Shown here: in pieces, positions 15,706-23,646 of the stretch | Layout of the letters: every line of letters starts with the position of its first letter | Position numbering within the stretch: the first letter of the stretch is position 1 | From: Lachnospiraceae bacterium UBA5899 | Lineage (GTDB): Bacteria; Bacillota; Clostridia; Lachnospirales; Lachnospiraceae | NCBI GenBank assembly: GCA_002432425.1 | Contig: DJEL01000016.1 | Coordinates: 1 to 37,474 of the forward strand | Reading direction: 5' to 3' | DNA: 37,474 nt | Notes under the pieces: generated by a model | What the model was told of the DNA's origin: nothing | What the model saw: only the letters and a program-made list of their open reading frames with translations | The model's database searches: none | Program-made: the position numbers and the translations under genes

Positions 15706-16197
15706 CTATGCCTTTCGCTCATACTTTCTAAAATAATAGGTTATGTCAAAGTAGGTCTGTTCATCGCTTTCTTCCGTAAGCTCCCATCCCTCGCTCCTGT
15801 CCAGGTTTTCAAAAAAGCGATTGGCATCGTATGATTTTTCTATATAAAGAACATACGCCGTGTCGCACTTGGGTAAAAGCGCCTTAAATACACTTTCTCC
15901 GCCGTACACAAAAATGCTTTCCTGCTCTTTTTCCTCAATCAGCTCTTCCAGTTCCTCCACGGAATGGGCAACCGTCACCCCTTTTTGCGCAAACTGTGCA
16001 TCCTGTGTCAGAATAATATTTTCCCTGCCGTACAGGGGCTGTCCCTGCGGAAGCGCCTGCAGTGTCTTTCTTCCCATAATAATGGTCTTTCCGAGTGTCA
16101 GGCTGTCGGTATTTCTCTGCTCCGCCGGAATTCTTGTCAGAAAATCCCCCCCTTTGCCGATAGCCCAGTTTTCATCCACCGTTACAATAATGTTCAT
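15706..16197 (-). CDS. folA: Dihydrofolate reductase (FolA)
   Basis: DHFR reduces the dihydrofolate produced by thymidylate synthase, and the gene lies directly behind thyA. At 163 aa the length is normal. The family core is visible: WAIGKGGDFLTRIPAE at the substrate loop, KTIIMGRKTL for the NADPH site, and SIFVYGGESVFKALL. The active-site loop is unusual. The LPW segment of typical DHFR is FLT, the catalytic Asp is Glu26, and the hydrophobic residues that normally follow (Leu28 and Phe31 in E. coli numbering) are Gln and Thr. A ribosome site GGTGAGG lies very close to the ATG. It probably shares a transcript with thyA through the hairpin at 16218-16257. Confidence 0.92.
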   Translation of the reverse strand: MNIIVTVDENWAIGKGGDFLTRIPAEQRNTDSLTLGKTIIMGRKTLQALPQGQPLYGRENIILTQDAQFAQKGVTVAHSVEELEELIEEKEQESIFVYGGESVFKALLPKCDTAYVLYIEKSYDANRFFENLDRSEGWELTEESDEQTYFDITYYFRKYERKA

Positions 16198-16217
16198 ATC
16201 CTCACCATGCCTTTCCT

Positions 16218-16257
16218 AAAATATCCCGGTTGCCTTAAATGGCAATCGGGATATTTT
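16218..16257 (-). other. Long hairpin at the thyA-folA junction
   Basis: A 17-bp stem with one mismatch (16218-16234 and 16241-16257) encloses the 6-nt loop ATTTAA, and the thyA stop codon TAA lies in that loop. One arm is the last six codons of thyA. The downstream arm ends GATATTTTAGG, which is a poor U-tract. It may be an attenuating terminator or an RNA-stability or coupling element. Confidence 0.75.
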
Positions 16258-17083
16258 CTATCTGGGGTCCGAATTCATAACCCTCTACTTTTACATCGTT
16301 GCGGGTGAACCGGTAAAAATCATGAATATCGGGATTTAACCAGAACTTCGGTGCCTCTTTGGGCTCTCTGGTAATCAGTTCTTTTATAATGGGAACGTGC
16401 CTGTCATAAATATGGGCATCCGCAATCACATGCACCATTTCTCCCACCTGCATGTCGCACACCTGCGCCAGCATATGCATAAGCACGGCATACTGCACCA
16501 CATTCCAGTTATTGGCAGCCAGCGCATCGTTGGAACGCTGGTTTAAAACCGCATTCAGTGTCAGCTTATCCTCACCCTTTTTCTGGGTCACGTTAAACGT
16601 CATACTGTAAGCACAGGGATATAAGTTCATCTCGTGCAAATCCTGATGCACATAAATATTGGTCATGATGCGGCGGGAAAAAGGATTGTTTTTCAAATCG
16701 TAGATTACCCGGTCCACCTGGTCCATCATGCCTTCCTTATACTGGTGCTTGACTCCGAGCTGATAGCCGTATGCCTTGCCGATGGAGCCGTTCTCATCCG
16801 CCCATTCATCCCAGATGTGGCTGTGCAGGTCATGAATGTTGTTGGACTTCTGCTGCCATATCCAGAGAATTTCATCCGTGGCACTCTTAAGTGCCGTCCG
16901 GCGCAGGGTCAGAATGGGAAACTCCTTTGATAAATCATACCGGTTCACCACGCCGAATTTTTTGATGGTATAGGCGGGTGTCCCGTCCTCCCAGTGGGGT
17001 CTGACTTTTTCCCCTTCGGTGCTGGTTCCGTTCTCCAAAATATCTTTGCACATGTTAATAAAAACATTATCTGCGTAGCTCAT
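16235..17083 (-). CDS. thyA: Thymidylate synthase (ThyA)
   Basis: ThyA methylates dUMP to dTMP using methylene-tetrahydrofolate, producing dihydrofolate for FolA. The 282-aa protein has the catalytic Cys157 in NLYPCAYSMTFNV, the phosphate-binding SRRI and the conserved QRSNDALAANN loop. The more usual PPCH context is PCAY here. The ATG at 17083 is chosen because AAAGG lies 6-7 nt upstream; the frame is open 11 codons further and would overlap the upstream gene's stop codon. It lies 20 nt behind the MBL nuclease gene and ahead of folA, making a probable three-gene operon. Confidence 0.95.
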   Translation of the reverse strand: MSYADNVFINMCKDILENGTSTEGEKVRPHWEDGTPAYTIKKFGVVNRYDLSKEFPILTLRRTALKSATDEILWIWQQKSNNIHDLHSHIWDEWADENGSIGKAYGYQLGVKHQYKEGMMDQVDRVIYDLKNNPFSRRIMTNIYVHQDLHEMNLYPCAYSMTFNVTQKKGEDKLTLNAVLNQRSNDALAANNWNVVQYAVLMHMLAQVCDMQVGEMVHVIADAHIYDRHVPIIKELITREPKEAPKFWLNPDIHDFYRFTRNDVKVEGYEFGPQIENIPIAI

Positions 17084-17103
17084 CTTATACCTTTCTTTTC
17101 CGA

Positions 17104-18702
17104 TTACACATCCCACTTGTCACAGAGTGCAATAATCTGGTCTGCAAATTTTGCCATATCCTTGTTGCTTGTGCCTTCATTCTTTTTAATAATGCCAAGC
17201 AGTCTCTGACCGGCAGAAAGAAGTCTTGCATAAACACCGGTAACCGGCTTCTCTTTCTTTTTAACGGGAATACCGTCCGCTTCGTATTCAAACTTGCCCG
17301 TTGCCAGGTTAAATACGGTTCCGCTGTAGGGCGCATACGCCTTGATGCCGTGTTCCACCATCAGGCACTCTGCGAATGCCGTGCAGACGCTGTCCTCTCC
17401 GTGCACCACAAAGACCTTCCGCGGCTTTTCGGTAAATGCCGTTATCCATTCAATCAGACCGTTTTTGTCGGCATGACCGCTCAGTCCGTTAAACTGTCTG
17501 ATTTTAGCCCGGACTTCAATGGGCTCGCCAAACAGCTTGACTTCCTTTGCTCCTTCTATGATGGCACGGCCCAGTGTGCCGACTGCCTGATAACCTACAA
17601 ATAAAACGGTGCTTTCCGGTCTCCACAGATTGTGTTTTAAATGGTGCCGGATTCGGCCTGCCTCGCACATACCGGAGGCTGATATGATAACCTTCGGTGT
17701 CTCTTCAAAGTTAATGGCTTTGGATTCGTCGCTGGTAATGGAAAGATTCAGTCCCGGGAAAGAAATGGGATTGATGCCCTGTTTCACCAGTTCCATTGCC
17801 GCATCGTCAAAGCACTGGGAAATATTGTCCTGAAAAATGGAAGTTGCCCGCACAGCCATGGGACTGTCCACGTATACCGGGAAATTTCCGTGTCCTGTTA
17901 CCAGATTATCTGCCTTGATTTTCCGGATGAAATATAAAATTTCCTGTGTCCTGCCCACGGCAAAGGAAGGGATAACCAGATTGCCACCAGCATCCAGGGT
18001 TTCCTGTATCACTTTCGCCAGTTCTTCCACATAATTCGTTTTTACCTCGGGATGCAGTCTGTCGCCGTAGGTGCTCTCCATGACCACATAATCCGCTTCC
18101 TTCGTATAGGTCGGGTCCTTGATAAGCGGCTGGTTCTTGTTGCCGATATCCCCGGAAAATACCACTTTTTTCGTGGTATTTCCTTCCGTCAGCCACACTT
18201 CTATACTGGCAGAACCAAGCAGGTGTCCCACATCCGTAAACCGGATTTTCACGCCCTCGCATAAATCAATGATTTCATCATAACGGCAGGGCACAATCCG
18301 CTGTATGAGCCCTTCCGCATCTTCCATGGTATATACCGGCTCCACCAGCGGAGCATCCGCTCTTCGTTTGGACTTCCGGTTCTTCCATTCCGCTTCCATT
18401 GCCTGGATGTGCGCACAGTCGCGCAGCATAATCTCACACAAATCGGCGGAAGCTTCCGTCGTAAATACCTGTCCTCTGAATCCTTTTGCATATAAAAGAG
18501 GCAGCATACCGGAATGGTCTACATGCGCATGGGTCAGCAGCACATAGTCCACACAGGCCTCCTCTACCGGGAGTTTCGCACTTTCAAACACATTCACTCC
18601 CTGTTCCATTCCGTAATCCACCAGAATGCATTTGTCCCCAACTTCCATGCAATGGCAGCTTCCGGTTACCTCGTGGTCTGCACCAATAAATGTAAGCTTC
18701 AT
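17104..18702 (-). CDS. MBL-fold/beta-CASP RNA nuclease
   Basis: The 532-aa protein carries the metallo-beta-lactamase motif HAHVDHSG (58-65), the later metal ligands in DVGHLLGS and FSGDIG, and the beta-CASP motifs: MESTYGDR, SGHADKNG and VFVVHGE. This is the architecture of CPSF73-like/YSH1-type RNA nucleases, distinct from RNase J. Such proteins process RNA 3' or 5' ends, but the substrate here is unknown. The last 70 residues (after EADGIPVKKKEK) form a separate helical tail. The ATG at 18702 is chosen because homology begins at MKLTFIGADHEVTGS and AGGTGGGG lies upstream. The open frame to 18852 runs into the rnpB terminator region and is rejected. It leads the thyA-folA operon. Confidence 0.92.
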   Translation of the reverse strand: MKLTFIGADHEVTGSCHCMEVGDKCILVDYGMEQGVNVFESAKLPVEEACVDYVLLTHAHVDHSGMLPLLYAKGFRGQVFTTEASADLCEIMLRDCAHIQAMEAEWKNRKSKRRADAPLVEPVYTMEDAEGLIQRIVPCRYDEIIDLCEGVKIRFTDVGHLLGSASIEVWLTEGNTTKKVVFSGDIGNKNQPLIKDPTYTKEADYVVMESTYGDRLHPEVKTNYVEELAKVIQETLDAGGNLVIPSFAVGRTQEILYFIRKIKADNLVTGHGNFPVYVDSPMAVRATSIFQDNISQCFDDAAMELVKQGINPISFPGLNLSITSDESKAINFEETPKVIISASGMCEAGRIRHHLKHNLWRPESTVLFVGYQAVGTLGRAIIEGAKEVKLFGEPIEVRAKIRQFNGLSGHADKNGLIEWITAFTEKPRKVFVVHGEDSVCTAFAECLMVEHGIKAYAPYSGTVFNLATGKFEYEADGIPVKKKEKPVTGVYARLLSAGQRLLGIIKKNEGTSNKDMAKFADQIIALCDKWDV

Positions 18703-18742
18703 TGTAACCCCACCTTTTCTTCGGATTTTACTATTCTCTTTC

Positions 18743-18771
18743 ATTGTAACTTTTTTACAGGCAGAGGGCAA
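18743..18771 (-). promoter_or_regulatory. Promoter of the MBL nuclease-thyA-folA operon
   Basis: On the minus strand, TTGCCC (18771-18766) and TACAAT (18748-18743) are 17 bp apart. The start would be near 18736, with a leader of about 35 nt. It sits directly after the rnpB terminator. Confidence 0.65.
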
Positions 18772-18781
18772 GGAGAAATTC

Positions 18782-18805
18782 AAAAAGCCCGCCAAGGCGG
18801 GCTTT
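18782..18805 (-). terminator. Intrinsic terminator of rnpB
   Basis: Read on the minus strand, AAAGCCCGCC-TTGG-type hairpin sequence pairs with GGCGGGCTTT and runs into TTTTTG. It begins a few bases after the 3' strand of RNase P helix P1. Confidence 0.85.
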
Positions 18806-18807
18806 AA

Positions 18808-19164
18808 AAAACAAGCAGAACGATAAGCCGGGTTATGTCGTTGGACAATCATCTATCTAACTCTGCCGTTACCGGCAGCCTTAAGCGACCTACCTGAAAA
18901 CAGGCCGGGCCAGCCTATGGTTTTCTTTTGGTCTTGCTTCGGATGGGGTTTACATGGCTCCTGCCGTTACCGACAGGACGGTAGTCTCTTACACTGCCTT
19001 TCCACCCTTACCGGCAGCGCTTACGCACCACCGGCGGTTTATTTCTGTTGCACTGGCCTTGGAGTCACCTCCACCGGACGTTATCCGGCATCCCGCCCTA
19101 TGAAGCCCGGACTTTCCTCACCCACTTACGTGGCCGCGATTGTCTGTCCTACTTGTTTTTACGA
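18808..19164 (-). ncRNA. rnpB: RNase P RNA (bacterial type A-like)
   Basis: This catalytic RNA matures the 5' ends of tRNAs. On the minus strand the P4 5' strand GAGGAAAGTCCGGGCTTC lies near the 5' end. The 3' counterpart CGACATAACCCGGCTTAT lies near the 3' end, with GGTAAGGGTG and AGAGACTACCG between them. P1 can be drawn between AAAACAAGTAG at the 5' end and CTGCTTGTTTT at the 3' end, which fixes both ends to within a few bases. The RNA of about 357 nt has its own promoter (19171-19199) and terminator (18782-18805). Confidence 0.93.
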
Positions 19165-19170
19165 AGCATT

Positions 19171-19199
19171 AGTATAACATATCACGCGCACGCCGTCAA
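19171..19199 (-). promoter_or_regulatory. rnpB promoter
   Basis: On the minus strand, TTGACG (19199-19194) and TATACT (19176-19171) are exactly 17 bp apart. The predicted start at about 19164 matches the 5' end of helix P1. The strength fits a stable RNA gene. Confidence 0.85.
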
Positions 19200-19264
19200 C
19201 GCGGGACGCGACAAAGCACACCCCTCACAAGCGCTTCTACACCGGCAATGCCGGGCACCCCATC

Positions 19265-20917
19265 TTACACATTAAAGCAGCTTCCGCCCACAAACTCCCG
19301 GCAGATGGAATTGTTGGGAAGGCTCTCGCTGCTGACTCCCAGGAAATAGCCCAAGAATTTAAGCAGACGCTTGGCTTCAAAATATTCCGGTTCGTCCTTG
19401 CCGATGTTGAAAAGAAGCGGTTCGGCAAACTGCTTTAAGACTGCCAGCTCGTAAACCAGAGCGGAATTGAACATGGCATCCGCACTTTCCTGGAACGGGA
19501 AAATATTTTCTTCTTCGCCGCGGCGCACGGAAGGCCACATCTGGATGGTTCTCTTGGCGGAAGCCCCTCTGGTGCGGGCATCGCGGACCATCCGGCGGAG
19601 CAGGCGTGCATCCGTCGTCGGGATGCGGTTGTGCTCATCGATGTTTAAGCTGGTCAGTGCGCTGATGTAAATCTTGAATTTGCTTTCGGAAGGCAGTGTA
19701 TAGGACATCTTATCGTTCAGGCCGTGAATGCCTTCGATAACCAGCACGTCCTCTGCCCCAAGCTTCAGGGTATTGCCCTTATACTCTCTCTGTCCGGTCT
19801 TGAAATTAAAGGTGGGCATTTCCACGGTTTCCCCGTTTAACAATGCCGTCATATCCTTATTGAACTGCTCTACGTCAATGGCTTCCAGACATTCAAAATT
19901 GTAATCTCCGTTTTCATCCCGCGGGGTAAATTCCCGGTTTACAAAATAATCGTCCAAAGCAATGGGATGAGGAGTCAGCCCCTGCGTGCGGAGCTGGATG
20001 GAAAGCCTGTGGGAAAAAGTGGTTTTTCCGGAAGAAGAAGGGCCGGCAATCATCACAAATTTCACATTGCCTCTTGCCACAATCTGCTTGGCAATTTCCC
20101 CGATGCGTCTCTCCTGCTCTGCCTCCTGCACCAAAATCATATCGCTGATGTTTCCGGCGCAGACCGCATCATTCAAATCACCCACAGTTGTGATGTTTAT
20201 CTTTTTATCCCACTTTTCCGCCTCGGAAAGGGTTTCAAAAAGCATATCCCTGTCCGGTCTTCCCGGCACGACGGTCGGCTCCTTTGCATGCGGCAGGATA
20301 AGAAGCATTCCTTCCTTATAAGGAATTAAATCAAAATACTTTACATATCCCGCATTGGGAAGCATGAAACCGTAATAATAGTCGTAAAAGCCTTCCATTT
20401 CATAGATATTCACAAAAGAGGAGCGGCGGTAATGGAACAGCTTTTCCTTGTCCTCCATACCGCACTCGCGGAACAGCTCCATTGCCTCTTCCAAATCGTA
20501 GGACTTTTTAATCATGGGCATTTTCAGTTCCACAAGCTCCTGCATTCTGGCTTTTACTTTTTCCACAAATTCCGGTGTAATGGCAAAATCTCCCGCAGTC
20601 ACGTAATAACCGGGGCCTACAGTAAATTCCACGCGGCACTTCTGTGCCAGTGCACCGCCTTCCGTATCAAAAACAGCTTTTAAAAGCATCATGGTCGCCG
20701 TACGGGCATACGCTTTCTGACCGATGGCATCCTTCATGGTAAAGAAACGCACCTCGCCGTCCCGGTTTGCTTTTTTGAAAAGCTCCCTGATTTTTCCGTT
20801 GTAGCAGACCAGCGCTATCTGGTTGTCATATTTATCCTGATATTCCCGTACCACTTCTTCAAAGGTCACACCCTTGGGGTACTGCTTTTCCACACCTTCT
20901 ACTTTCAGAGTTATCAT
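19265..20917 (-). CDS. Nucleoside kinase, TGS-like domain plus uridine-kinase-like domain
   Basis: The 550-aa protein begins with a TGS-like domain (about 1-65) and a region similar to the second N-terminal domain of threonyl-tRNA synthetase (to about 180). A phosphoribulokinase/uridine-kinase-type P-loop NTPase domain starts near 290, with the Walker A MIAGPSSSGKTTFSHRL, HPIALDDYFVNRE and LVIEGIHGLND. This architecture is known in Clostridia as a putative uridine kinase family; the substrate is not settled by sequence. AGGAGG lies 7 nt before the ATG at 20917, while the in-frame ATG two codons earlier is too close to it, so 20917 is used. It follows the Nif3-like gene by 29 nt, probably as the tail of the dgt-dnaG-rpoD block. 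No clear terminator precedes the rnpB promoter. Confidence 0.88.
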   Translation of the reverse strand: MITLKVEGVEKQYPKGVTFEEVVREYQDKYDNQIALVCYNGKIRELFKKANRDGEVRFFTMKDAIGQKAYARTATMMLLKAVFDTEGGALAQKCRVEFTVGPGYYVTAGDFAITPEFVEKVKARMQELVELKMPMIKKSYDLEEAMELFRECGMEDKEKLFHYRRSSFVNIYEMEGFYDYYYGFMLPNAGYVKYFDLIPYKEGMLLILPHAKEPTVVPGRPDRDMLFETLSEAEKWDKKINITTVGDLNDAVCAGNISDMILVQEAEQERRIGEIAKQIVARGNVKFVMIAGPSSSGKTTFSHRLSIQLRTQGLTPHPIALDDYFVNREFTPRDENGDYNFECLEAIDVEQFNKDMTALLNGETVEMPTFNFKTGQREYKGNTLKLGAEDVLVIEGIHGLNDKMSYTLPSESKFKIYISALTSLNIDEHNRIPTTDARLLRRMVRDARTRGASAKRTIQMWPSVRRGEEENIFPFQESADAMFNSALVYELAVLKQFAEPLLFNIGKDEPEYFEAKRLLKFLGYFLGVSSESLPNNSICREFVGGSCFNV

Positions 20918-20946
20918 ATCCATACCTCCTGTAACCCGCTTATTCC

Positions 20947-21729
20947 CTAAATCACCGCAAAGGGGCTTTTTTCTTCTGCAATTTCCACTGCAATTTCCGG
21001 CATTTCTTTCTTAAAATAATCCCGCATATAGGGCACAAATATTTTTTCCAGGCCGTAGTGTCCCGCATCGATAACGGAAACGCCCTGTGCCACCAGGTCA
21101 ATGCCTAAGTGGTGGTCAATGTCTCCGGAAATCAGCACATCCACCCCTGCGTTCACGGCACTCTGCGCCGTGGATTTACCGGAGCCGGGGGAAACGGCTG
21201 CCACGGAAACCACATCCGACAGTTCTCCATACACCCGAACCGCCGGCAGGTGAAACGTTTTTTTCACATATTCGGCACAGTCCGCCAGTGTCATTTCTTC
21301 CGGCAGCCGTCCGAAACGTCCGATACCCTCTTTGGCAATCTCGTCTTCAAAGGTCACGTACAGCACCTGTCTGTCTTTCAGTGCCAGCGTATCCGCTGCC
21401 GCGTCCGCCATACCCATGACATCAAAATTGGTGTGCATGGCATAATAGCACATATCCGCCTGCAATAATTTTACGATTCGGCGGCTGATAAAATTCTCGT
21501 CATTTACTTTTTTCAAGGGTGAAAAAATCAGCGGATGATGTGTCAGAAGCAGGTCTGCTTCCGCATCAATGGCATTCTCTATGGCCTCATCCGTGGCATC
21601 CACCGCAATATATACTTTTTTGATTTCCTTTCCGGCCCTGCCGCAGAGAAGCCCCACATTATCCCAGCTTTCCGCAAACCTGGGCGGGGAAAGAATTTCC
21701 AGCCGTTCCCTTACTTCCGCACACTTCAT
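20947..21729 (-). CDS. Nif3-like dinuclear metal centre protein (YqfO/DUF34)
   Basis: This 260-aa protein belongs to the widespread Nif3/YqfO family. It shows the metal-binding THHPLIF motif, the MHTNFDV segment, and the late ISGDIDHHLGIDL and VIDAGHYGLEK motifs that supply the other metal ligands. The family forms hexameric toroids with two metals per subunit, and its biochemical role is not firmly established. GTP cyclohydrolase-like and metal-insertion roles have been proposed. The ATG at 21729 has AAGGGG with 6-nt spacing; an in-frame TTG two codons upstream is too close. Its place after trmK is the common Firmicutes arrangement. Confidence 0.92.
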   Translation of the reverse strand: MKCAEVRERLEILSPPRFAESWDNVGLLCGRAGKEIKKVYIAVDATDEAIENAIDAEADLLLTHHPLIFSPLKKVNDENFISRRIVKLLQADMCYYAMHTNFDVMGMADAAADTLALKDRQVLYVTFEDEIAKEGIGRFGRLPEEMTLADCAEYVKKTFHLPAVRVYGELSDVVSVAAVSPGSGKSTAQSAVNAGVDVLISGDIDHHLGIDLVAQGVSVIDAGHYGLEKIFVPYMRDYFKKEMPEIAVEIAEEKSPFAVI

Positions 21730-21791
21730 AGCCAACCCCTTCTTTCGTTAAAAGTCATGCATTTCCGCACCGCCGCGGTAAATGCGTTTTC

Positions 21792-22484
21792 TTAAAATCT
21801 CTCCAGGCAGTACCGGATATCCGCCTGCTCTTTCAAAAGTTCCTCTCTTCTGTCCCGGTTCGCGTCGCCGAGTCCCGCAAGGATGCCTTCGTTCCGCTGA
21901 TACACGGTCCGCAAGTAATCCTCCAGAACGGGATGTCTGTCCGCAAGAAGAAGCGGGCCGTAAGCATCCTGCATCCTTTCGGGAAATTCGCCGCCGTACC
22001 AGGCGCCCACACCGTGCATCACCCGCATCATGGAATAAAACTTACCGTCTTCCTTCACCATGTTTTCCTCCTGGAAAACAAAGCGGTTGTCCTTCAGAAA
22101 GCGTCTGAAATAAGCAAGGTCCGACTGCGGCTGCAGAATAAGCCAGTCCATGAGGCTTACTTTTCTCAGACTGTCTTCGAGGATTTTTGCCATCAGCCTG
22201 CCGCCCATACCGGCGCAGACAAGCACATTGGCTTCCCCTGTTTCAAGCTCTTTCACCCCGTCGGAGAGACGGCATTCTATGTAGTCCCCGTATCCGTATT
22301 CCGCCACATGCTCCTTTGCCCGCATAAGAGGACCTTCCCGTACATCCATGGCGTACACCTTTGGAGAAATTCCCTTTTCGTATAAATAGATGGAAAGAAA
22401 GCCATGGTCACAGCCCACGTCTGCCACCCGGCTGCCCACCGGCACCATATCGGCTATTGCCTGCAGTCTTTTCGATAATTCCAT
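21792..22484 (-). CDS. trmK: tRNA (adenine-22-N1)-methyltransferase TrmK
   Basis: TrmK methylates N1 of adenine 22 in the tRNA D-arm using S-adenosylmethionine. The 230-aa protein has the Rossmann SAM loop VADVGCDHGFLSIYL (residues 20-34), VYAMDVREGPL for the ribose-binding acid, CRLSDGVKEL, and VCAGMGGRLMAKIL. A helical C-terminal coiled-coil extension follows, as in the B. subtilis enzyme. It starts 9 nt after the rpoD stop, and the rpoD-trmK-Nif3 order is typical of Firmicutes. Confidence 0.93.
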   Translation of the reverse strand: MELSKRLQAIADMVPVGSRVADVGCDHGFLSIYLYEKGISPKVYAMDVREGPLMRAKEHVAEYGYGDYIECRLSDGVKELETGEANVLVCAGMGGRLMAKILEDSLRKVSLMDWLILQPQSDLAYFRRFLKDNRFVFQEENMVKEDGKFYSMMRVMHGVGAWYGGEFPERMQDAYGPLLLADRHPVLEDYLRTVYQRNEGILAGLGDANRDRREELLKEQADIRYCLERF

Positions 22485-22493
22485 AGCTTGTCC

Positions 22494-23606
22494 TTAATCT
22501 AAGTAATCCTTTAACTTACGGCTTCTGGACGGATGACGAAGTTTTCGGAGCGCCTTCGCCTCAATCTGCCGGATACGTTCACGGGTAACATTGAATTCCT
22601 TGCCGACTTCTTCGAGGGTACGGGCTCTGCCGTCATCTAAGCCGAAACGAAGGCGAAGCACCTTCTGCTCTCTTTCGGTAAGGGTGCCCAGTACTTCCAC
22701 CAGCTGCTCTTTTAATAAGGTAAACGCTGCCGCATCCGCGGGAACGGGTACATTGTCGTCCTGGATAAAGTCGCCCAGATGGCTGTCTTCCTCTTCACCG
22801 ATAGGAGTTTCCAGAGAAACGGGCTCCTGACTGATTTTCAAAATCTCGCGCACTCTTTCCACGGGCATGTTCATCTCTGCCGCAATTTCTTCCGGGGACG
22901 GCTCTCTGCCCAACTCCTGTAAAAGCTGTCTGCTGACACGGATAAGCTTGTTGATGGTTTCCACCATATGCACAGGAATACGGATGGTTCTCGCCTGGTC
23001 GGCAATGGCTCTTGTGATAGCCTGTCTGATCCACCATGTTGCATAGGTAGAGAACTTGTATCCCTTGCGGTAATCGAATTTTTCCACAGCCTTAATAAGA
23101 CCTAAGTTGCCTTCCTGAATTAAGTCCAGAAACAGCATACCTCTGCCCACATATCTCTTGGCAATGCTGACAACCAGACGGAGGTTTGCTTCCGCCAGAC
23201 GCTTCTTTGCCTCCTGGTCGCCCTGCTCCATTCTCTTTGCCAGTTCAATTTCTTCTTCTGCGGAAAGCAGGGGCACCTTGCCGATTTCCTTTAAATACAT
23301 TCTGACAGGGTCTTCAATGCTGACACCGTCGGGAACGGAAAGGTCAATGTTTTCCATATCTACGTCATCATCGTCCATGAGAATCATTTCCTCATCGGGC
23401 ACATCATCGTCATCGGTGATACGAAGCACGTCCACATTATTCTGCTCCAGGTACTCTATAACCTTATCAAACTGGTCGTCTTCCAGCGGAATATCGCTAA
23501 AGAAATCGGTGACTTCCTGATATTCCAGTACATTCTTTTTCTTCTTTGCAATGTTTAACAGTTCTTTTAACTTCTCCTCAAACTTTGCCTTTGTGTTTTC
23601 ATCCAT
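22494..23606 (-). CDS. rpoD: Primary sigma factor RpoD (SigA)
   Basis: The housekeeping sigma factor directs RNA polymerase to the TTGACA/TATAAT promoters found across this window. The 370-aa protein has a short acidic region 1.1 (run of Asp), region 1.2 (DPVRMYLKEIGKVPLLSAEEE), and region 2 with DLIQEGNLGLIKAVEKFDYRK. Region 2.4 reads YATWWIRQAITRAIAD. Region 4.2 contains TLEEVGKEFNVTRERIRQIE. The start is the ATG at 23606, because AAAGGATGG lies upstream at proper spacing; the ATG four codons earlier abuts that sequence. It follows dnaG by 40 nt. A TATAAT-like hexamer in that gap (23638-23643) lacks a matching -35, so an extra rpoD promoter is possible but weak. Confidence 0.97.
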   Translation of the reverse strand: MDENTKAKFEEKLKELLNIAKKKKNVLEYQEVTDFFSDIPLEDDQFDKVIEYLEQNNVDVLRITDDDDVPDEEMILMDDDDVDMENIDLSVPDGVSIEDPVRMYLKEIGKVPLLSAEEEIELAKRMEQGDQEAKKRLAEANLRLVVSIAKRYVGRGMLFLDLIQEGNLGLIKAVEKFDYRKGYKFSTYATWWIRQAITRAIADQARTIRIPVHMVETINKLIRVSRQLLQELGREPSPEEIAAEMNMPVERVREILKISQEPVSLETPIGEEEDSHLGDFIQDDNVPVPADAAAFTLLKEQLVEVLGTLTEREQKVLRLRFGLDDGRARTLEEVGKEFNVTRERIRQIEAKALRKLRHPSRSRKLKDYLD

Positions 23607-23646
23607 TGGTGTTTCCATCCTTTCGAAACGTAATAGTATTATAGCC

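Noticed and set aside
18703..18852. Longer start of the MBL nuclease
   Set aside because: It would run through its own promoter and the rnpB terminator into rnpB; the extra residues show no similarity to the family.
18917..19177. Plus-strand frames in 18917-19275
   Set aside because: They lie antisense to RNase P RNA, whose conserved helices explain the sequence.
19235..19260. Terminator for the nucleoside kinase gene (CCGGCA/TGCCGG repeat)
   Set aside because: The inverted repeat has almost no loop and is not followed by a U-tract on the minus strand.
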